Assembly: GCA_023376005.1 (NCBI GenBank)
Contig: CM042176.1
Span: 13,112,194-13,176,193, forward strand
Source: Doryteuthis pealeii
Lineage: Eukaryota > Mollusca > Cephalopoda > Myopsida > Loliginidae
Reading direction: 5' to 3'
Length of the DNA stretch: 64,000 nucleotides
Both the position numbers and the translations under genes were made by a program. The number at the start of each line of letters is the position of its first letter. Within the stretch, counting starts at the first letter, position 1. The notes below the pieces were generated by a model. That model saw only the letters and a list, made by a program, of their open reading frames with translations. It ran no database searches and was not told the origin of the DNA. Shown here piece after piece: positions 20,653-32,015 of this stretch.

Positions 20653-20737
20653 CGCCTGGAAGAAATGTCGCTTTAGCTTGTCAGTGAGATCGGATGTATA
20701 TGTTTATTAATATTAGAATTTGATTTTTAATAACTTT

Positions 20738-21228
20738 TATGGCTTACGGTCAAACCACGTTGGAAGCACCGGCTCCCGTTTGAATTACTGAAAATAGATA
20801 ACTAATTAGGACTGAGCCTATTCTAGTAGTGACCACCCCAAGCGGAGATTTAAGAGGTTTGAATTTTTCCTTCTCATAGACTGGTTGCCTAACAAAGGTT
20901 AAAGAGCCCAGTCCGTCTTACTATTTACCTATAAGTGGAGGGAGAATAGTTGGATGCATACCTTTCCCAATGTTATTAGCGCTATGTGAACTCTAGCTTC
21001 GTCCAGGATTTGAACTCGGGTCGACGAGTCCATTTCCTACGACTCTAACTATTACACCACGCACCTCACAGTAGATCACCGGAGTTGTGCAGCGATTAGT
21101 TTGTTCAGTACTTAGATGGGTGACCATTTAAGAAACAGCAGGTACTGTAAGAAACCGAATATCAAAAAGAACTTGATTCGGTATTAAATAACCCAACAAG
21201 GGTTGACATGCCATAAAACCAAACCAGC
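20738..21228 (+). repeat. 5S-derived SINE pieces around a SINE B copy
   Basis: A 5S-like head (cttacggtcaaaccacgttg, gaagcaccggctcccg) runs from 20738 to about 20846. SINE B (minus, 20850-21066) follows. From 21066 a second 5S-like segment (gatcaccggagttg, agtacttagatgggtgacca, ggtactgtaagaaacc) resumes, followed by the tail ttcggtattaaataaccc to 21228. Either one 5S SINE is split by SINE B or two copies are joined. Confidence 0.65.
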
Positions 21229-21283
21229 CAATCAATTCTCTGACAAAGTCCCTTTTTCTGACGATCAATTTCCTTCCTCTTTG

Positions 21284-21476
21284 GATGGCTTACGGTCAAG
21301 TCATGCTGAAAGCACTGGTTCCTGCTAGATCACTGAAGTTAAGCAGTGATGAACCGGTTCAGTACTTAGGTCGGTGACCATCTAAGAAACAGCGGGTACT
21401 GTAAGAAACCAAATATCAAAAATGACTTGATTCGGCATTAAATGACCCAAAAAGGTTTGATGTGCCGAAACAGCCA
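21284..21476 (+). repeat. 5S rRNA-derived SINE
   Basis: The head 21288-21410 aligns along the whole length of animal 5S rRNA: cttacggtcaagtcatgctg, gatcactgaagttaagcag, agtacttaggtcggtgacca and gggtactgtaag correspond to the 5' stem, A box, intermediate element/C box and 3' stem. A non-5S tail ttcggcattaaatgaccc..gatgtgccg follows. This is the SINE3-type architecture, with an RNA polymerase III internal promoter of 5S type. Confidence 0.85.
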
Positions 21477-21663
21477 ACTACTTTTCATTTTATTGCTTTT
21501 TTGTGTTACGATAAACATAGGAATCAATTTAGGTAGCAGTAAAACTCATCATATATTTTGTGACGTTTATTTTCAAATATCTAGTCGAACCAACGATGAT
21601 TGGGAAATGTAAGGAAAATCATGTTTATCTTTTTAATAAATTGCAAGAATACCACATCTAATA

Positions 21664-21785
21664 AAGATAGAAATTTAGTAAAGATATGTAAACCATTAAA
21701 TTTAGTAAAGATATGTAAACCATTAAATTTAGTACAGATATGTAAACCATTAAATTTAGTACAGATATGTAAACCATTAAATTTC
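21664..21785 (+). repeat. Four tandem 27-bp units
   Basis: The unit ttagtaaagatatgtaaacc plus attaaat repeats four times, the last two with 'aca' replacing 'aaa'. 27 bp is divisible by three, so the units read through as a repetitive ORF (both strands), which is not a gene. Confidence 0.85.
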
Positions 21786-21944
21786 AATCGTACCACATCC
21801 AATGAAAGATCACGGTATTTGAAACAATTCCTTTTAAAATGGGTAAAATAAGAATTTGGCAGTTAAACAATACCAGATAAACAGGATTTACATTTTTACA
21901 TTTAATCTTGGATGAACACCAGTATTAATATATAGATTACTTGA

Positions 21945-22570
21945 ATTTTTTTTTGTTCTAACAATTTTATTCTTTCTCCCATTCCGCGGGAGTTCCCATT
22001 TCCTCCTGGTCTTTCGGAGATAAACGTTACGGAATATACAGGAAAACAATGGAAAATCCTATTAATGAAGTATTATGGGAACGTGGTATTATGGAGGCGC
22101 GTGGGCTAGTGGTTAGAGTCGTGGAAAATGGACTCGTCAATTCGAGTTCAATTCCTAGACGAAGCTGTTGGCATTTCACATAGCGCTAATGCCCTTGGGA
22201 AAGGTATGAATCCATATATTCTCCCTCCAGCTATGGGTTAAATAGAAGGGTAGACTGGGCCCTTCAGCCTTGGGTAGGTAACCAGTCTAGGAGGGGGATA
22301 ACTCTGAATTCAAAATTCTTGAGATCGGTCGTTGATTGGGTTTGTGGCAATCCTTGATGCACCAATTCTTTCCTATCGACTGTGCCAAAAAGTGTGGATG
22401 GTCCAACACAAACCTTCACCACTATAAACAAATCACTGTGTGGATGTTCATTGTATGAACACTCATACGTCGATCGACGGGAGAGTCCATCATGGGAACG
22501 TCAATTGGTTCGATTCATCATTGGGATTCACCATTGTAAAATAGGAACCAAAGGGGCCCATCAGTAAAAA
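21945..22570. repeat. Duplicated unique-like segment interrupted by SINE B
   Basis: About 150 bp from ttgttctaacaattttattc through ttaatgaagtattatgggaa (21955-22081) recurs at 23028-23178. In this first copy SINE B (plus, about 22095-22330: ggctagtggttagagtc, gagttcaattcct, tagcgctaatgcccttggga) interrupts. The flank gtcaattggttcgattca reappears at about 22499, as in the uninterrupted copy at 23178. Confidence 0.65.
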
Positions 22571-23027
22571 AAATGTTGAAAACCACTGCTTTAAACCATC
22601 TGATCTTACCATACAATCCATGTATAAATATCCTTTTATAACAATTACTCCCAGGTCCACTCTTCTGCGGAGTGGTAGTACCTGTTATCGGTCAAATAGA
22701 TATGTTTAAAATTATTTGTATTTAATAGTACCGTGTGCACCCCGAAAAACGCACAAGAAACAACTATATAAAAAAAATGAACAAATAATGAACGTGATTT
22801 TCTAACGGGTATAATTTCATGTCAAATCACCCAGAAAAAAGTAAAATTGCCAACCAGCCCCTTCAAATTTTCTGAAATTTTGTACAGGTGTGGACTATCT
22901 TAAAGTTAGACAATCCCAAAAATTTGAGCTTCCAATTCGAAAAATTGGCGGAATTATATCAATTTTTAGCTCCCCAAATTTGGTGTGGGTTCGCGAAAAA
23001 TGACGAATTTTGTAATCTATTTGTTAG

Positions 23028-23235
23028 AACAAAAAAAAAAAAAAAAAAAAGACTTCGCATTTTATTGTTTCTCCCATTCCGCGGGAGTTCCCATTTCCTC
23101 CTGGTCTTTCGGAGATAAACGTTACGGAATATACAGGAAAACAATGGAAAATCCTATTAATGAAGTATTATGGGAATGTCAATTGGTTCGATTCACCAAT
23201 TCCACTTCCTACGGAGCATTGGTGCGGTCACATCA
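23028..23235. repeat. Second copy of the duplicated segment
   Basis: Contains ctcccattccgcgggagttc, ctttcggagataaacgttac and ggaatgtcaattggttcgat, nearly identical to 21945-22081 plus 22495-22520, without the SINE. Confidence 0.7.
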
Positions 23236-23390
23236 CTAGACTGACCGCATGCGTTTTCCAGCTTGTTGCTTTGTCGATGTTTCAGGCGCCCATGTTGTGT
23301 TTCTCTTTGATCCACAGAACGGGGATCGACGCAACTTAGTTGGTGTGTCTTTGTGACGGATCGGGAGGTTAGTGGAAATGATTGGCTGTT

Positions 23391-23692
23391 TGGTTTGTTT
23401 TACGGCATATCAACCCTTTTTGGGTCATTTAATGCCGAATCAAGTCACTTTGATAAGTAACATTAGTTAGTGATCAGCTAATTAAGTATTGTTGATTACG
23501 GTCGTCGCGTTGAAAGCACCGGTTCCCGCTAGATCACTGAAGTTAAGCAACGATGAGCCTGTTCAATACTTGGATGGGTGACCATTTAAGCAATCGCAGG
23601 TACGGTAAGCAACCCGAGTCCTTTGTTTATCAAAATGAGTTCATTCGGCATTAAATGACCCGTAAATTATATACCCTAAAACAAAACAAGTA
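23391..23692 (+). repeat. 5S rRNA-derived SINE with an inverted tail module upstream
   Basis: The head 23494-23613 is the best 5S-like copy here: gattacggtcgtcgcgttga, gatcactgaagttaagcaac, gatgagcctgttcaatactt, ggatgggtgacc. The tail ttcggcattaaatgaccc follows to about 23690. At 23391-23455 the same tail lies inverted (ggcatatcaacccttttggg, tcatttaatgccgaa). Confidence 0.85.
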
Positions 23693-23699
23693 ATCATAA

Positions 23700-23743
<44 letters not shown>

Positions 23744-23833
23744 GAAATTTATTTATATAGAGATAAATTTTATTTATATAATTGGAATAATCATGACAAG
23801 CAAATTCGGCGAATACCACGTGCGACGTGAGGA

Positions 23834-23863
23834 ACACTGTACAGCTGTTTCGACCTAATTTGG

Positions 23864-23869
<6 letters not shown>
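23834..23869 (-). pseudogene. Hammerhead truncated by a (TA)n tract
   Basis: On the minus strand: ..ATGA (rest of the core replaced by TA repeats), stem II GACC-AAATTA-GGTC, GAAA (23851-23848), palindromic stem III ACAGCTGT, A17 (23840), stem I CAGTGT. It is the same module as HHR-2 with different helix sequences, and its 5' strand of stem I is missing. Confidence 0.65.
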
Positions 23870-23929
<60 letters not shown>

Positions 23930-24215
23930 AAAAATGGAAAGGGAATTGAATCCGACAATATGAGGAAAAAAGAAAAGAAATGTAGATGGATAAAAATGAA
24001 TTTTATCGATATCACTTACACATGTGTATTATTATTATCATAATTTCCACTCCATCTGATTATTTTAATAATAATAATAACGTAAATCCGTATTCATTTT
24101 GATAAACAGACCGAAACACATGTGTAAGTGATATCGATTAAAAGTGATATCGATAAAATTCATTTTTATCCATCTACATTTCTTTTCTTTACTCATTTTT
24201 TCCTCATATATATAT
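23870..24215. repeat. Foldback between (TA)n tracts, related to 5662-5999
   Basis: Left gtaaaaatggaaagggaatt, aatccgacaatatgagg and the arm aagaaatgtagatggataaa are mirrored at about 24140-24200. The centre is replaced by an (AAT)/(ATT)-rich segment. On the plus strand gaccGAAACACATGTGTAAG at about 24108 keeps the 3' half of a hammerhead, but the CTGATGA half is gone. Confidence 0.7.
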
Positions 24216-24254
24216 ATATACCCAGAAACCTCATGTTATACTTTCGGATTCAGA

Positions 24255-24480
24255 CACTTAGGGTGACCCATTGTTATGTAATGGTCAGCAAGATAGTTTC
24301 AAATACCGAATAGGCTTGCGATCAAGTTAAGTTAAGCAGCAATGAACCTGTTCAAACTTAGATGGGTGACCATCTAAGCAACAGCAAGTACTGTAAGTAA
24401 ACTGAATATAAAAAATGACTCGATTCGGCATTAAATGACCCGAAGAGGGTTGATATACCGTAAAACAAAATAACCAACTA
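24255..24480 (+). repeat. SINE C head next to a partial 5S SINE
   Basis: gggtgacccattgttatgta matches the SINE C head. From 24323 a truncated 5S head (agttaagcagcaatgaacct, tagatgggtgaccatctaag) and the tail ttcggcattaaatgacccg follow to 24476. Confidence 0.65.
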
Positions 24481-25545
24481 ACCAAGTATTGAACAGGGCC
24501 ATCACTGCTTAACTTCATCACTATCGGCTGCATCTATCCTGAAGAGGTAAGATTCCCCCAATGGGGCCACCTGTTGGTCGTAGGTGGCGACTTGTGATGC
24601 TTAAAGATGGAACCTTGGTGGCTGAGCAGTTCATGACATACAATACTCCACTTTGTCCCTCTCTTACTTAGACGGGTGGTGGGATAGACTCCTCAAATCA
24701 ATCGGCTGGTCACGACAAGCCCTAGCACCTATATAATTGTCCCAACCCTATTGCCCTTATGGCAAACCCCAACCCTTTTATCATATATGTGTTAGAAGGC
24801 AGTGACTGAGGGTTTTAATGTCCTGGGTATGACGATAAACTATCTGATAGGGAAGTTCTAATTCTGGTGCTTTGAGGAATGTGGAGTACCTCTTCATCAC
24901 CATTGCTTCCAGGTCTACTCTGACCCGGAGTGGTAGTACCTGTTAGGGTCCAATCTATGGGTTAAATAGAACAAAATGAATTTAAAAAATGTGTTCAAAA
25001 ATCTAGTTTAAAAAAATGAGTTCCCATGAAGAATAAATAAAACAAAATGTTTTCGGCATGAAATAACCCAACAAGGGTTGACATGCTGTAAAATCCAACC
25101 AAATAACCAACCAACCAGCCAACCAACTGCCTAACTTCGGTGATTTTAGTGTAAATGGGCCACCACAATTCTTGGTAACTCCAAAAACGAGACAACACGC
25201 CGTTGTCAGTAACAAGGGTTTTGTTATTAAATGATCGTTGGTTGGTTGGATTTTACGGCATGTCAACCCTCCTTGGGTTATTTTATGTCGATGAGTTTTT
25301 TTAAAAAATTCATTTTTGTTGGATATTCAATTTTTTTTTCAAACTCAATTTTTTAAAACACATTTTTAAAAACTCATTTTTGGTCTATTTAACCCATAGA
25401 TAGGACCCTAACAGGTACTACCACTCCTTGTCAGGGTGGACCTGGTAGTAATGGTGATAAAGAGATACTCCACATTTCCCAGAGTTCCAGAATTAGAACT
25501 TCACCACTAGATGTTGTTTAACGTCATACCCAACCCGTTCGCCAT
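24480..25545. repeat. Composite repeat R4: minus-strand copy plus further modules
   Basis: 24484-24531 is an inverted 5S fragment. 24535-24965 is R4 on the minus strand (cacctgttggtcgtaggtgg, caatagggttggg inverted, ctaacaggtact inverted). 25048-25125 is the tail module (aacccaacaagggttgacat). 25239-25545 is a plus-strand R4 5' half (ggcatgtcaaccctccttgg, ccctaacaggtactaccact). The ORFs here are repeat-derived. Confidence 0.65.
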
Positions 25546-25695
25546 CTTTGTCCTCATCTTTATTGTTATATACCCAACATTTCGGTCGATGTGCCCTTCG
25601 GCCTTCTTCAGGTGTTTCCTGGATCCTTCGACAAGAAACACCTGAAGAAGGTTGGAGGGCACATCGGCCGAAACGCTTTGTATATTAAAATAAAC
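25545..25695. repeat. Foldback around a GAAAC/CTGAAGA module
   Basis: Left tttcggtcgatgtgcccttc, ggccttcttcaggtgtttc is mirrored at about 25632-25675. One-armed copies lie at about 27370, 27530 and 46690. The stem-loop ggccg..cggcc between CTGAAGA and GAAA resembles a hammerhead stem II, but stems I and III do not close. Confidence 0.6.
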
Positions 25696-25904
25696 ATGAA
25701 TCCAAAAATACAAATTATCAAGTCTAATCTAATAAATTCTGACAAAATGTATTATAAATAATTTTACAGTAGAAAAAAAAAAGGAAAGAAAAACGTATTG
25801 TTTTGTACAGTCCATGCATTCACAACTGAATCAAACAAAACGAAAAACAAAACAAAAATACAAAAAACAAAAAATAAAAAACAAAACAAACAAAAACAAT
25901 AGGT

Positions 25905-26470
25905 ACCACCAATTTTCCCTGGGAAATCAATTGGAATTTAACGTAGCCAAAAACAAGTTATGTCTAGAGGCTTTTTAAAAAATTCTATGAAAAATCAATT
26001 AATGGTCCAATTTTCACGAAAATTTCCATAATTACTTACCTTTTGATGAAAATATTTCTGAAGTAGTTTTTCCCTAAAATATATTATGGGAAATTTTTTT
26101 TTTCGAGGTTTACCACCCCTATTTTATTTTATGAAATATGAAAAAATTGAACGGACAAAAAACGATTTTTACTTTTTTTTCTATAAAGATAAGAGTCTGA
26201 ATAATTATATCAGAAGATTTTTATAGGTTTCAATGCCGGAGTTTTTTTTTGGTAAAAGAACCATGACTACAGAATTCAGCTAAAAAATATCAATAAAGAA
26301 GCAGACAGTGTCGTAAAAAACGGACTGTTTTACTTATTTTTCAAGATAACGATGAGTGATTTTCCCCAATAACATAATTTGATCTTTGAATTAACTATTT
26401 TTCTTTGTAACAACTCTTTATGTTCGTTTTTTTTTGAGATTTAAAAATAAAGGTTAAAAAATATTTACGT
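25905..26470 (-). repeat. R2 family copy
   Basis: ggtaccaccaattttccctg, ttctatgaaaaatcaattaa and gtccaattttcacgaaaatt match 15690-15925 in reverse complement. Non-coding. Confidence 0.6.
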
Positions 26471-26527
26471 TTCTTCCTTCAATATTCCAGAAAATAATAT
26501 TAATGATACTTGTAATATATATATATA

Positions 26528-26612
26528 TAACTAAGGGAATTGTGACGTTGGTGGTGGCGTAGTTTCAGTTAAATACAGAGAGACACACAATCTCCATTAT
26601 GATACGATAGTC
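26528..26612 (+). repeat. R1 3' end fragment
   Basis: aactaagggaattgtgacgt..cacacaatctccattatgat matches the R1 terminus and follows a short (TA)n. Confidence 0.65.
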
Positions 26613-28145
26613 TACGTCCATATGAAATAATAGTTAAAATAATAATAAAAGATGCAGACATTTTCACAACAGGTGAAGATTTAGGAACCACCCCACCCCC
26701 ACAAACAATGTAGGAATTTGGTTGTACAAAATATGAAAATATGTAAAAAAAGAAAAAAAGAAAATATTAAAAAAATATTAAAAAATAAAAATAAAAAAAG
26801 AGATAAAATGAAGTTATTTTTCGTTTCACTGACCTTGTTGTTTGCGGTAGAAAAAATAATTTCGTTTTCTTTTTCAAACGTATTTCCTCTTGCTGTGCAA
26901 AACGAGTTTTACGACCGCGTCGACTTAAAGTGTTTCTATATGAATGTCGCTGGTTGTTTTTCCCCGTGTCATATTTTTTCCCTACTTTTAAAATATAACA
27001 GCCAATCAGAATGCTTGTTTTTCCTTTTTGTTCTGGACTGCCCGCTGATTGGTTGGAGGGTTAAAATTTCCGTAAGTTTTACAATTTCAGGTCAGTATAT
27101 TTGGGAAAAACACCCCCCCCCCAAAAAAAAAAGAAGAAAGAAAGAAAGAAAGAAAAAACAACAAAAAATCAACAAACAAACAGAAAACGAACCGCTCCCG
27201 AAAAAAAAAAAACGTAAAAAAACCCAACAACAAACAAACAAAAAAAGAAAGGTTAGTATGTATCATTTGGATTATTCGGACTATTATTTCTGAATTTTTT
27301 AGATGAGGCTTGATAATTTGGATTATTTGGATTATTCAGATTATTGTCTTCATCTTTGTTACCTTCACAGCATTTCGGCCGATGTGCCCTCCGGCCTTCT
27401 TCAGAAAACCTTGTTCGGAACCTTGTCGAACTCGGGAGCCTTCATATCGTAATCGTTAGCCTTCACAGAACTTCGAACCGAACACTTTATTGAATCCAGC
27501 GGGGTAGACTGTTCTCATTCAGACAAGAAATACCTGAAGGCCGGGGGGGGGGTGTCACATCGACCGAAACGTTGTGTAGATAACAATAAAGATGAGGACA
27601 ATAGTCCGATTAATCCAAATAGTACATATCAAGCCTCATGTAAAAAATTCAGAGAAAAATGTTAGTATATTTGGAAAAAAAAACAAACAAAAATAGATCC
27701 CCCACCCCCCCAAAAAAACGTAGACCTGTAAAAAAGCCGAACCCCCCAAAAAAGACAAAAAACAAAACAACAACAAACAAACAAAAACAAAACAAAAAAA
27801 CACATCAAGCAAAAAACAAAAAAAAAACATTTGACTATTTTGATTTTTTTTAAAGACAGTTCAAAATAATGTGCTATTGTTTAAGAGTTTTTTTTTACTG
27901 TAGCAGCCGGGGATTCTCCCCCCCCCCCCGAATATTTTGCCACTTGTAATATTTTTACAGACTCCACATTCTATGGGGAAGTGTTTAACAGTACAAGGTG
28001 TTTGACATATTACACACTCTTTTATAATCAAACAATAGGATGAACCACATTGTGTACGTCTTATATGGACAATGCCCAGCCGAGCCAGTATTACTTCTTT
28101 CCCTCGATATTTTCTATATCCCAGCATCCATTCTCCCAGTGTCTT
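26613..28145. other. Low-complexity A-rich stretch
   Basis: No gene is supported. The 191-residue open frame at 26718-27293 is K/N-rich from poly-A at both ends and has no recognisable domain. 27340-27640 holds two one-armed copies of the 25545 foldback. Further A-rich and C-rich runs follow to 27930. Confidence 0.55.
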
Positions 28146-28294
28146 GTTTTGTTTTGTTTTTAGGCATATCAACCTCGGTGGGTCATTTAATGCCGACTAA
28201 GTTTAGGAATAAATTCATTTTCAATGGATACTCAATTTTTCTTATAAACACATTTTTCTATATAACCCATTGATGGCATCCTAACAGGTACTAC
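28146..28294 (+). repeat. R4 5' half, interrupted by the copia insertion
   Basis: ggcatatcaacctcggtggg, tcatttaatgccgac and ctaacaggtactac are the R4 5' module. The rest resumes at 45980 with actaccactccgggtcagag. ACTAC (28290-28294 and 45980-45984) is the 5-bp target duplication. Confidence 0.85.
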
Positions 28295-28307
28295 TGTTGG
28301 ATTTTAT

Positions 28308-28314
28308 GATATAA
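28308..28314. repeat. Target-site duplication (left) of the minus-strand LINE
   Basis: GATATAA at 28308-28314 recurs at 34389-34395. In the intact 3' LTR the same site is the single sequence tgatataaggc (45711-45721). Confidence 0.85.
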
Positions 28315-28973
28315 TTATTTATTATATAAAAAATTATATAAATAGGGCACAAGGCCAACATGGGGGAAGGGGGATAAGGTCTGGTCATCTCTATCCTAAT
28401 CTCTAACTTAACTAGTCTCATTCATGACCCTATTCATGCTACAATTTCCATTCACCACAACAATCAAGTCATACGACAAACACCAAAACGTCTTACCCAC
28501 TCTATGAATTACCTAAGCCTAAACCCTTATATACATATTTGTGAGGGAGGGGGGAAATGATATTTATTTACAATAAACAATAAAATCCCCTCAAATGAAA
28601 AACAAAAAAAAAAATAACTTTGGTAAAAATAAAATGATTAGTATGGCCCCCCTCACTTGCTAATTATGGCAGAAAAACTAGTTCGTCGGTCGAAATTGCT
28701 TCGAGAAGTAAAACGAAAGACAAAAATAAAAATAAAATTCAAATTAAAAATTCTCAAGCTGCCGGCGAACTTGCAGTTCTGTCATCTAATGGGGAGGGGT
28801 GGGGAAAAAAAAAAAAAAAAAATAAATACACAGGAACTAAAAAAAAGAAATAGGCCAATGATCTTTCATTCTCTAGCTAAGTTAAACAATAAATTAAACA
28901 AAAATACTCACAACCTAGTCTAGCTTATCTGGGTTGGGTCGACAATGTTCCTTCCACTTACCCAATATTCTTT

Positions 28974-31900
28974 TTAGGTCCCAGGAACTTCCAGAATGAA
29001 TTCAAGGTCGGCACCTTTCACTCGACACAATCGCGAGAGCTTCACCCACCTTTCGTTGAACACCAATGAAGAGAGTCTTTTCTTCTCAGACCGAATTTTT
29101 ACTTTAATCTGGTGCTTGTAAAAAGCAACCAGGGTCTGAGATGAGAAAGACTCGCCTCCATAATGCTCCTCCTTTCGTGTCGTCCATATCACGACTCTCA
29201 TAACGCCGAGTAGGCAGAGTAAAACATGGAGTTTATTTCTGTCAAGCGACGTTATCACATTGCTTAAAACAGCCCGGACATCAAGGGTAAAGGGCTTTCC
29301 ATTCTGCATGCGAACCATGAAGCCTTCAAGGAGCTTCAAAAGTGGTTTTACAACAGGGCAGGTGAAGAAGGCGTGCTCAAGCGACTCCTCCTCCCCCTTA
29401 CACCTGACGCAAACTGGCGGTGTTGCCAAACCCGCTTTTTTCAACCTCTTGCCGACCCAAAGCGCACCCCGAATCACCAGCCAGGTGAGTGAAGCCTCGT
29501 CATTGTTGAGACTACTCAACCCGGGAGCCCAGGGCCACAGCAAGCGACCCTCCGCCTTCGTCAAACCGAGCTTTCTGATCAAATCATCTTGAACGGCCCC
29601 CCTCACTAACATTTGATATAATGCCTTGCGTGACAGCGGCCGGTCATCAGTGAGGCCCAACTGTAACCTCGAAAGAACTCGAAGTGCGTGCCGACACTCG
29701 CGATAGAAGGAGCATTCATACCTGGGTAAACGCTTGGCCTCCCCATTCTCTGAATGCACACTTCTCAAGGCCGGAAAAGCCTTCTTGGCATCTTCTTTCC
29801 AGAAGTCACCGGATTCGTCGTGTTCTGAAACCGTCCGACCTAAGAAAGTGAGGCGTAACGTATGCCGTCTCGTCTCGATGTTCGGTACTCCTAGGCCGCC
29901 CTCAGAAGGATGAAGGCAACAGATATCGCGACGCACCATAGGAGCTCGCTTGCCCCAGATAAACTGGAACAGGGCTCTTTCTAATTTCATTAGATCGGTG
30001 GACGGGATAGGGAGAACTGATAACCGGTAAAGGATGAGGGGGTAGATGTACGTACTGCACACCTCTGCCCTTCCCTTTAAGGAGAGTCTCCTCCGTGACC
30101 ATAAGCCGATAGCGGCCACGACCTTTTCCACCCGACCAGCCAGCTGAAGGCACGGCCCGTCCGTCCAGCTGATTCTCGGTTAATCCTGGCCTTTCAACTT
30201 GACTCGGTCATCAGCATAGTCATCAGCCAAAGTGATACTAGCGAAGGCAAGTATGTAGAGCATGGGCGACAGCGGACACCCTTGACGAACCGATCGAGAT
30301 AAAGTGAAGGGTTTAGATCTTACCCTAGACTCCGGTACCGAATCCAGCTGCGAAATTCTGGTCCCTTCTGATCAGTCACCGTCGACTTTTCTATGATCGT
30401 GCGAATTGTATGCAGACTGTCCTGAATAGTCCTGCCCTTCACAGCACAAGTCTGTTCAGAGGCAATTAGACTAGGCAGGGCAGTCTGCAAACGATCTTCT
30501 TCGCCAAAATCTTTAAGTCCGCATTCAACATCGCGAAAGTGTTTGCTCTTACGTAGTGTAGTCCCTGCCTCATCCAGTTGTTGTAGACAGTTACAAATAT
30601 GGGCGACAGCCTCAAGTACACTTCGTAGGGCAGACCATCAATCCCAGCTTCTTTCAACGCCTGCCGTACTTCGTCCTCCGTAATGCGCCCCTCACACCCA
30701 GCTGCTTCCGTCTCCTCAAGGCGAGGGAAGTCAGCGAGATAGGTGTCGAACTGAGCAAAGCTCAGCCCGGGCTCCCTAGTGAAGAGCTTCTGGTAGTAGT
30801 CAGCGAACTCCTTGCAAATATCTTTGTTTGTGGTTCGCCGATGTCCGTCCGGCGACGTGACACTCGCAATATGCCTTTGCTTGGCGGCCCTTAGCTCTTC
30901 CGCTCGCAGTTCACGAGCCATATTCGCTGCTTCGCAAGACATTCTTTTTAACCTAGCTCTAACTACCTGAGCTTGGTACTTTTTGTTATCGGATAAAGCC
31001 AGCTCAGCCTTAGCTATGTTAGTAGCTAAGCTATCTCCCTCCCGCACGGCCCTATCTAATCTATCGCCTAACACTCTTTGCTCCGCTAGTCTATCTAGCT
31101 TGAGTCTCTTACTGTAATCGGCAGCAAAGGACCTAATTCTATCCTTAAGCCTACGCCACCAGGCATTTCCTATTACAGCACCCGTCAATTCCCTCTTAAC
31201 TGTTAGTTCTAGCTGGCTAATGAATTCTTTGTCTTCCAACAAAGAAGTATTTAATTTCCAATAGCCAGACAACCTAACCTTAACCTTATCTAGTTTCAGC
31301 TTGACACAAACCATTCTATGGTCAAAGCCTCCTAAAGCTTCAAAACTTGGACCTTCTATAAGATCTAGGTCGACTCGCCTAACTAACACTCTGTCGATAT
31401 AGCTAGACAGCTGACGACCAGAGGCGCCCTTACCGGTCCAAGTCCATTGTACCCCATCTGGATGCTCTTCACGGTATTTATCGACAAGATCAAATCTCTC
31501 GATGAAATCCCTGAAGTGTTTGGCATCCAGGTTGTTAGTGGCCCTAGACTCTTCCCCCTGTCTAGTTGGGGATCAAGGACGGCGTTCCAATCACCCGCTA
31601 AAACTAAACGTCTTGATGACGTCACATACGGCTCGATGCGCCGAAAAAAGTCGGGAAGCTCGCTCGTCGCATTAGGCCCATAAACCCCAATGAAACGAAA
31701 AGCTCTTCCTTCTATGGTAGCATCCAGCACGCAAAGTCTTCCCTCCGGATCTGAAAAAAACAAAAGAACATGATGCATGCAGATCTCTGCTAATCAGCCA
31801 AGAGACACCCCGAGAACGACCATCAAAACATGCTGAAAAAGGTTCGTAAACCTCTGACAGAATATCTTCACGGAAGTTGGAATCAAAGCGAGTCTCTTGA

Positions 31901-32007
31901 ACACAACATATATGCACCTCACGACTCTTAAGTCGTCCAAGGAGACGTTTCCTTTTTGATGGCGACCTAAGGCCGCGAGCATTCGTACTTACCAACCTTA
32001 GGTCCAT
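28974..32007 (-). pseudogene. LINE ORF2: APE endonuclease and reverse transcriptase (broken)
   Basis: ATG at 32007, 8 nt after the ORF1 stop. The endonuclease (about 32000-31300) starts LRLVSTNARGLRSPS, keeps CVQETRF and VLAGDWNAVLDP, and ends near GGFDHRMVCVKL, so the catalytic motifs survive, but frameshifts fall near 31770 and 31385. The RT N-part has GIDGLPYEVYLRLS (about 30640). The region 30465-30180 has lost RT motif A: TIIEKS runs almost directly into GPEFRSWIR. QGCPLSPMLYILAF is then joined to a scrambled YADD. The C-terminal part (30131-28974) is open, with LSLKGRAEVCSTYIYPL and a zinc-finger motif CVRCKGEEESLEHAFFTC. Loss of the motif A aspartate makes the copy dead. Confidence 0.85.
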
Positions 32008-32015
32008 TAAGGGGT

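Noticed and set aside
20420..20710. Plus-strand ORFs over the LINE relic
   Set aside because: Antisense shadows of the minus-strand LINE tail.
23494..23613. Functional 5S rRNA gene
   Set aside because: Aligns end to end with 5S rRNA but with many changes, and is fused to the SINE tail also seen at 21411-21476.
25545..25695. Hammerhead motifs in the CTGAAGA..GAAAC foldback and its copies at 27370, 27530 and 46690
   Set aside because: Core words and a stem II-like helix are present, but neither stem I nor the A15.1-U16.1 pair can be formed in any copy.
26718..27293. 191-residue protein-coding gene
   Set aside because: The frame is mostly Lys/Asn codons from poly-A runs at both ends, with no domain and no conserved neighbours.
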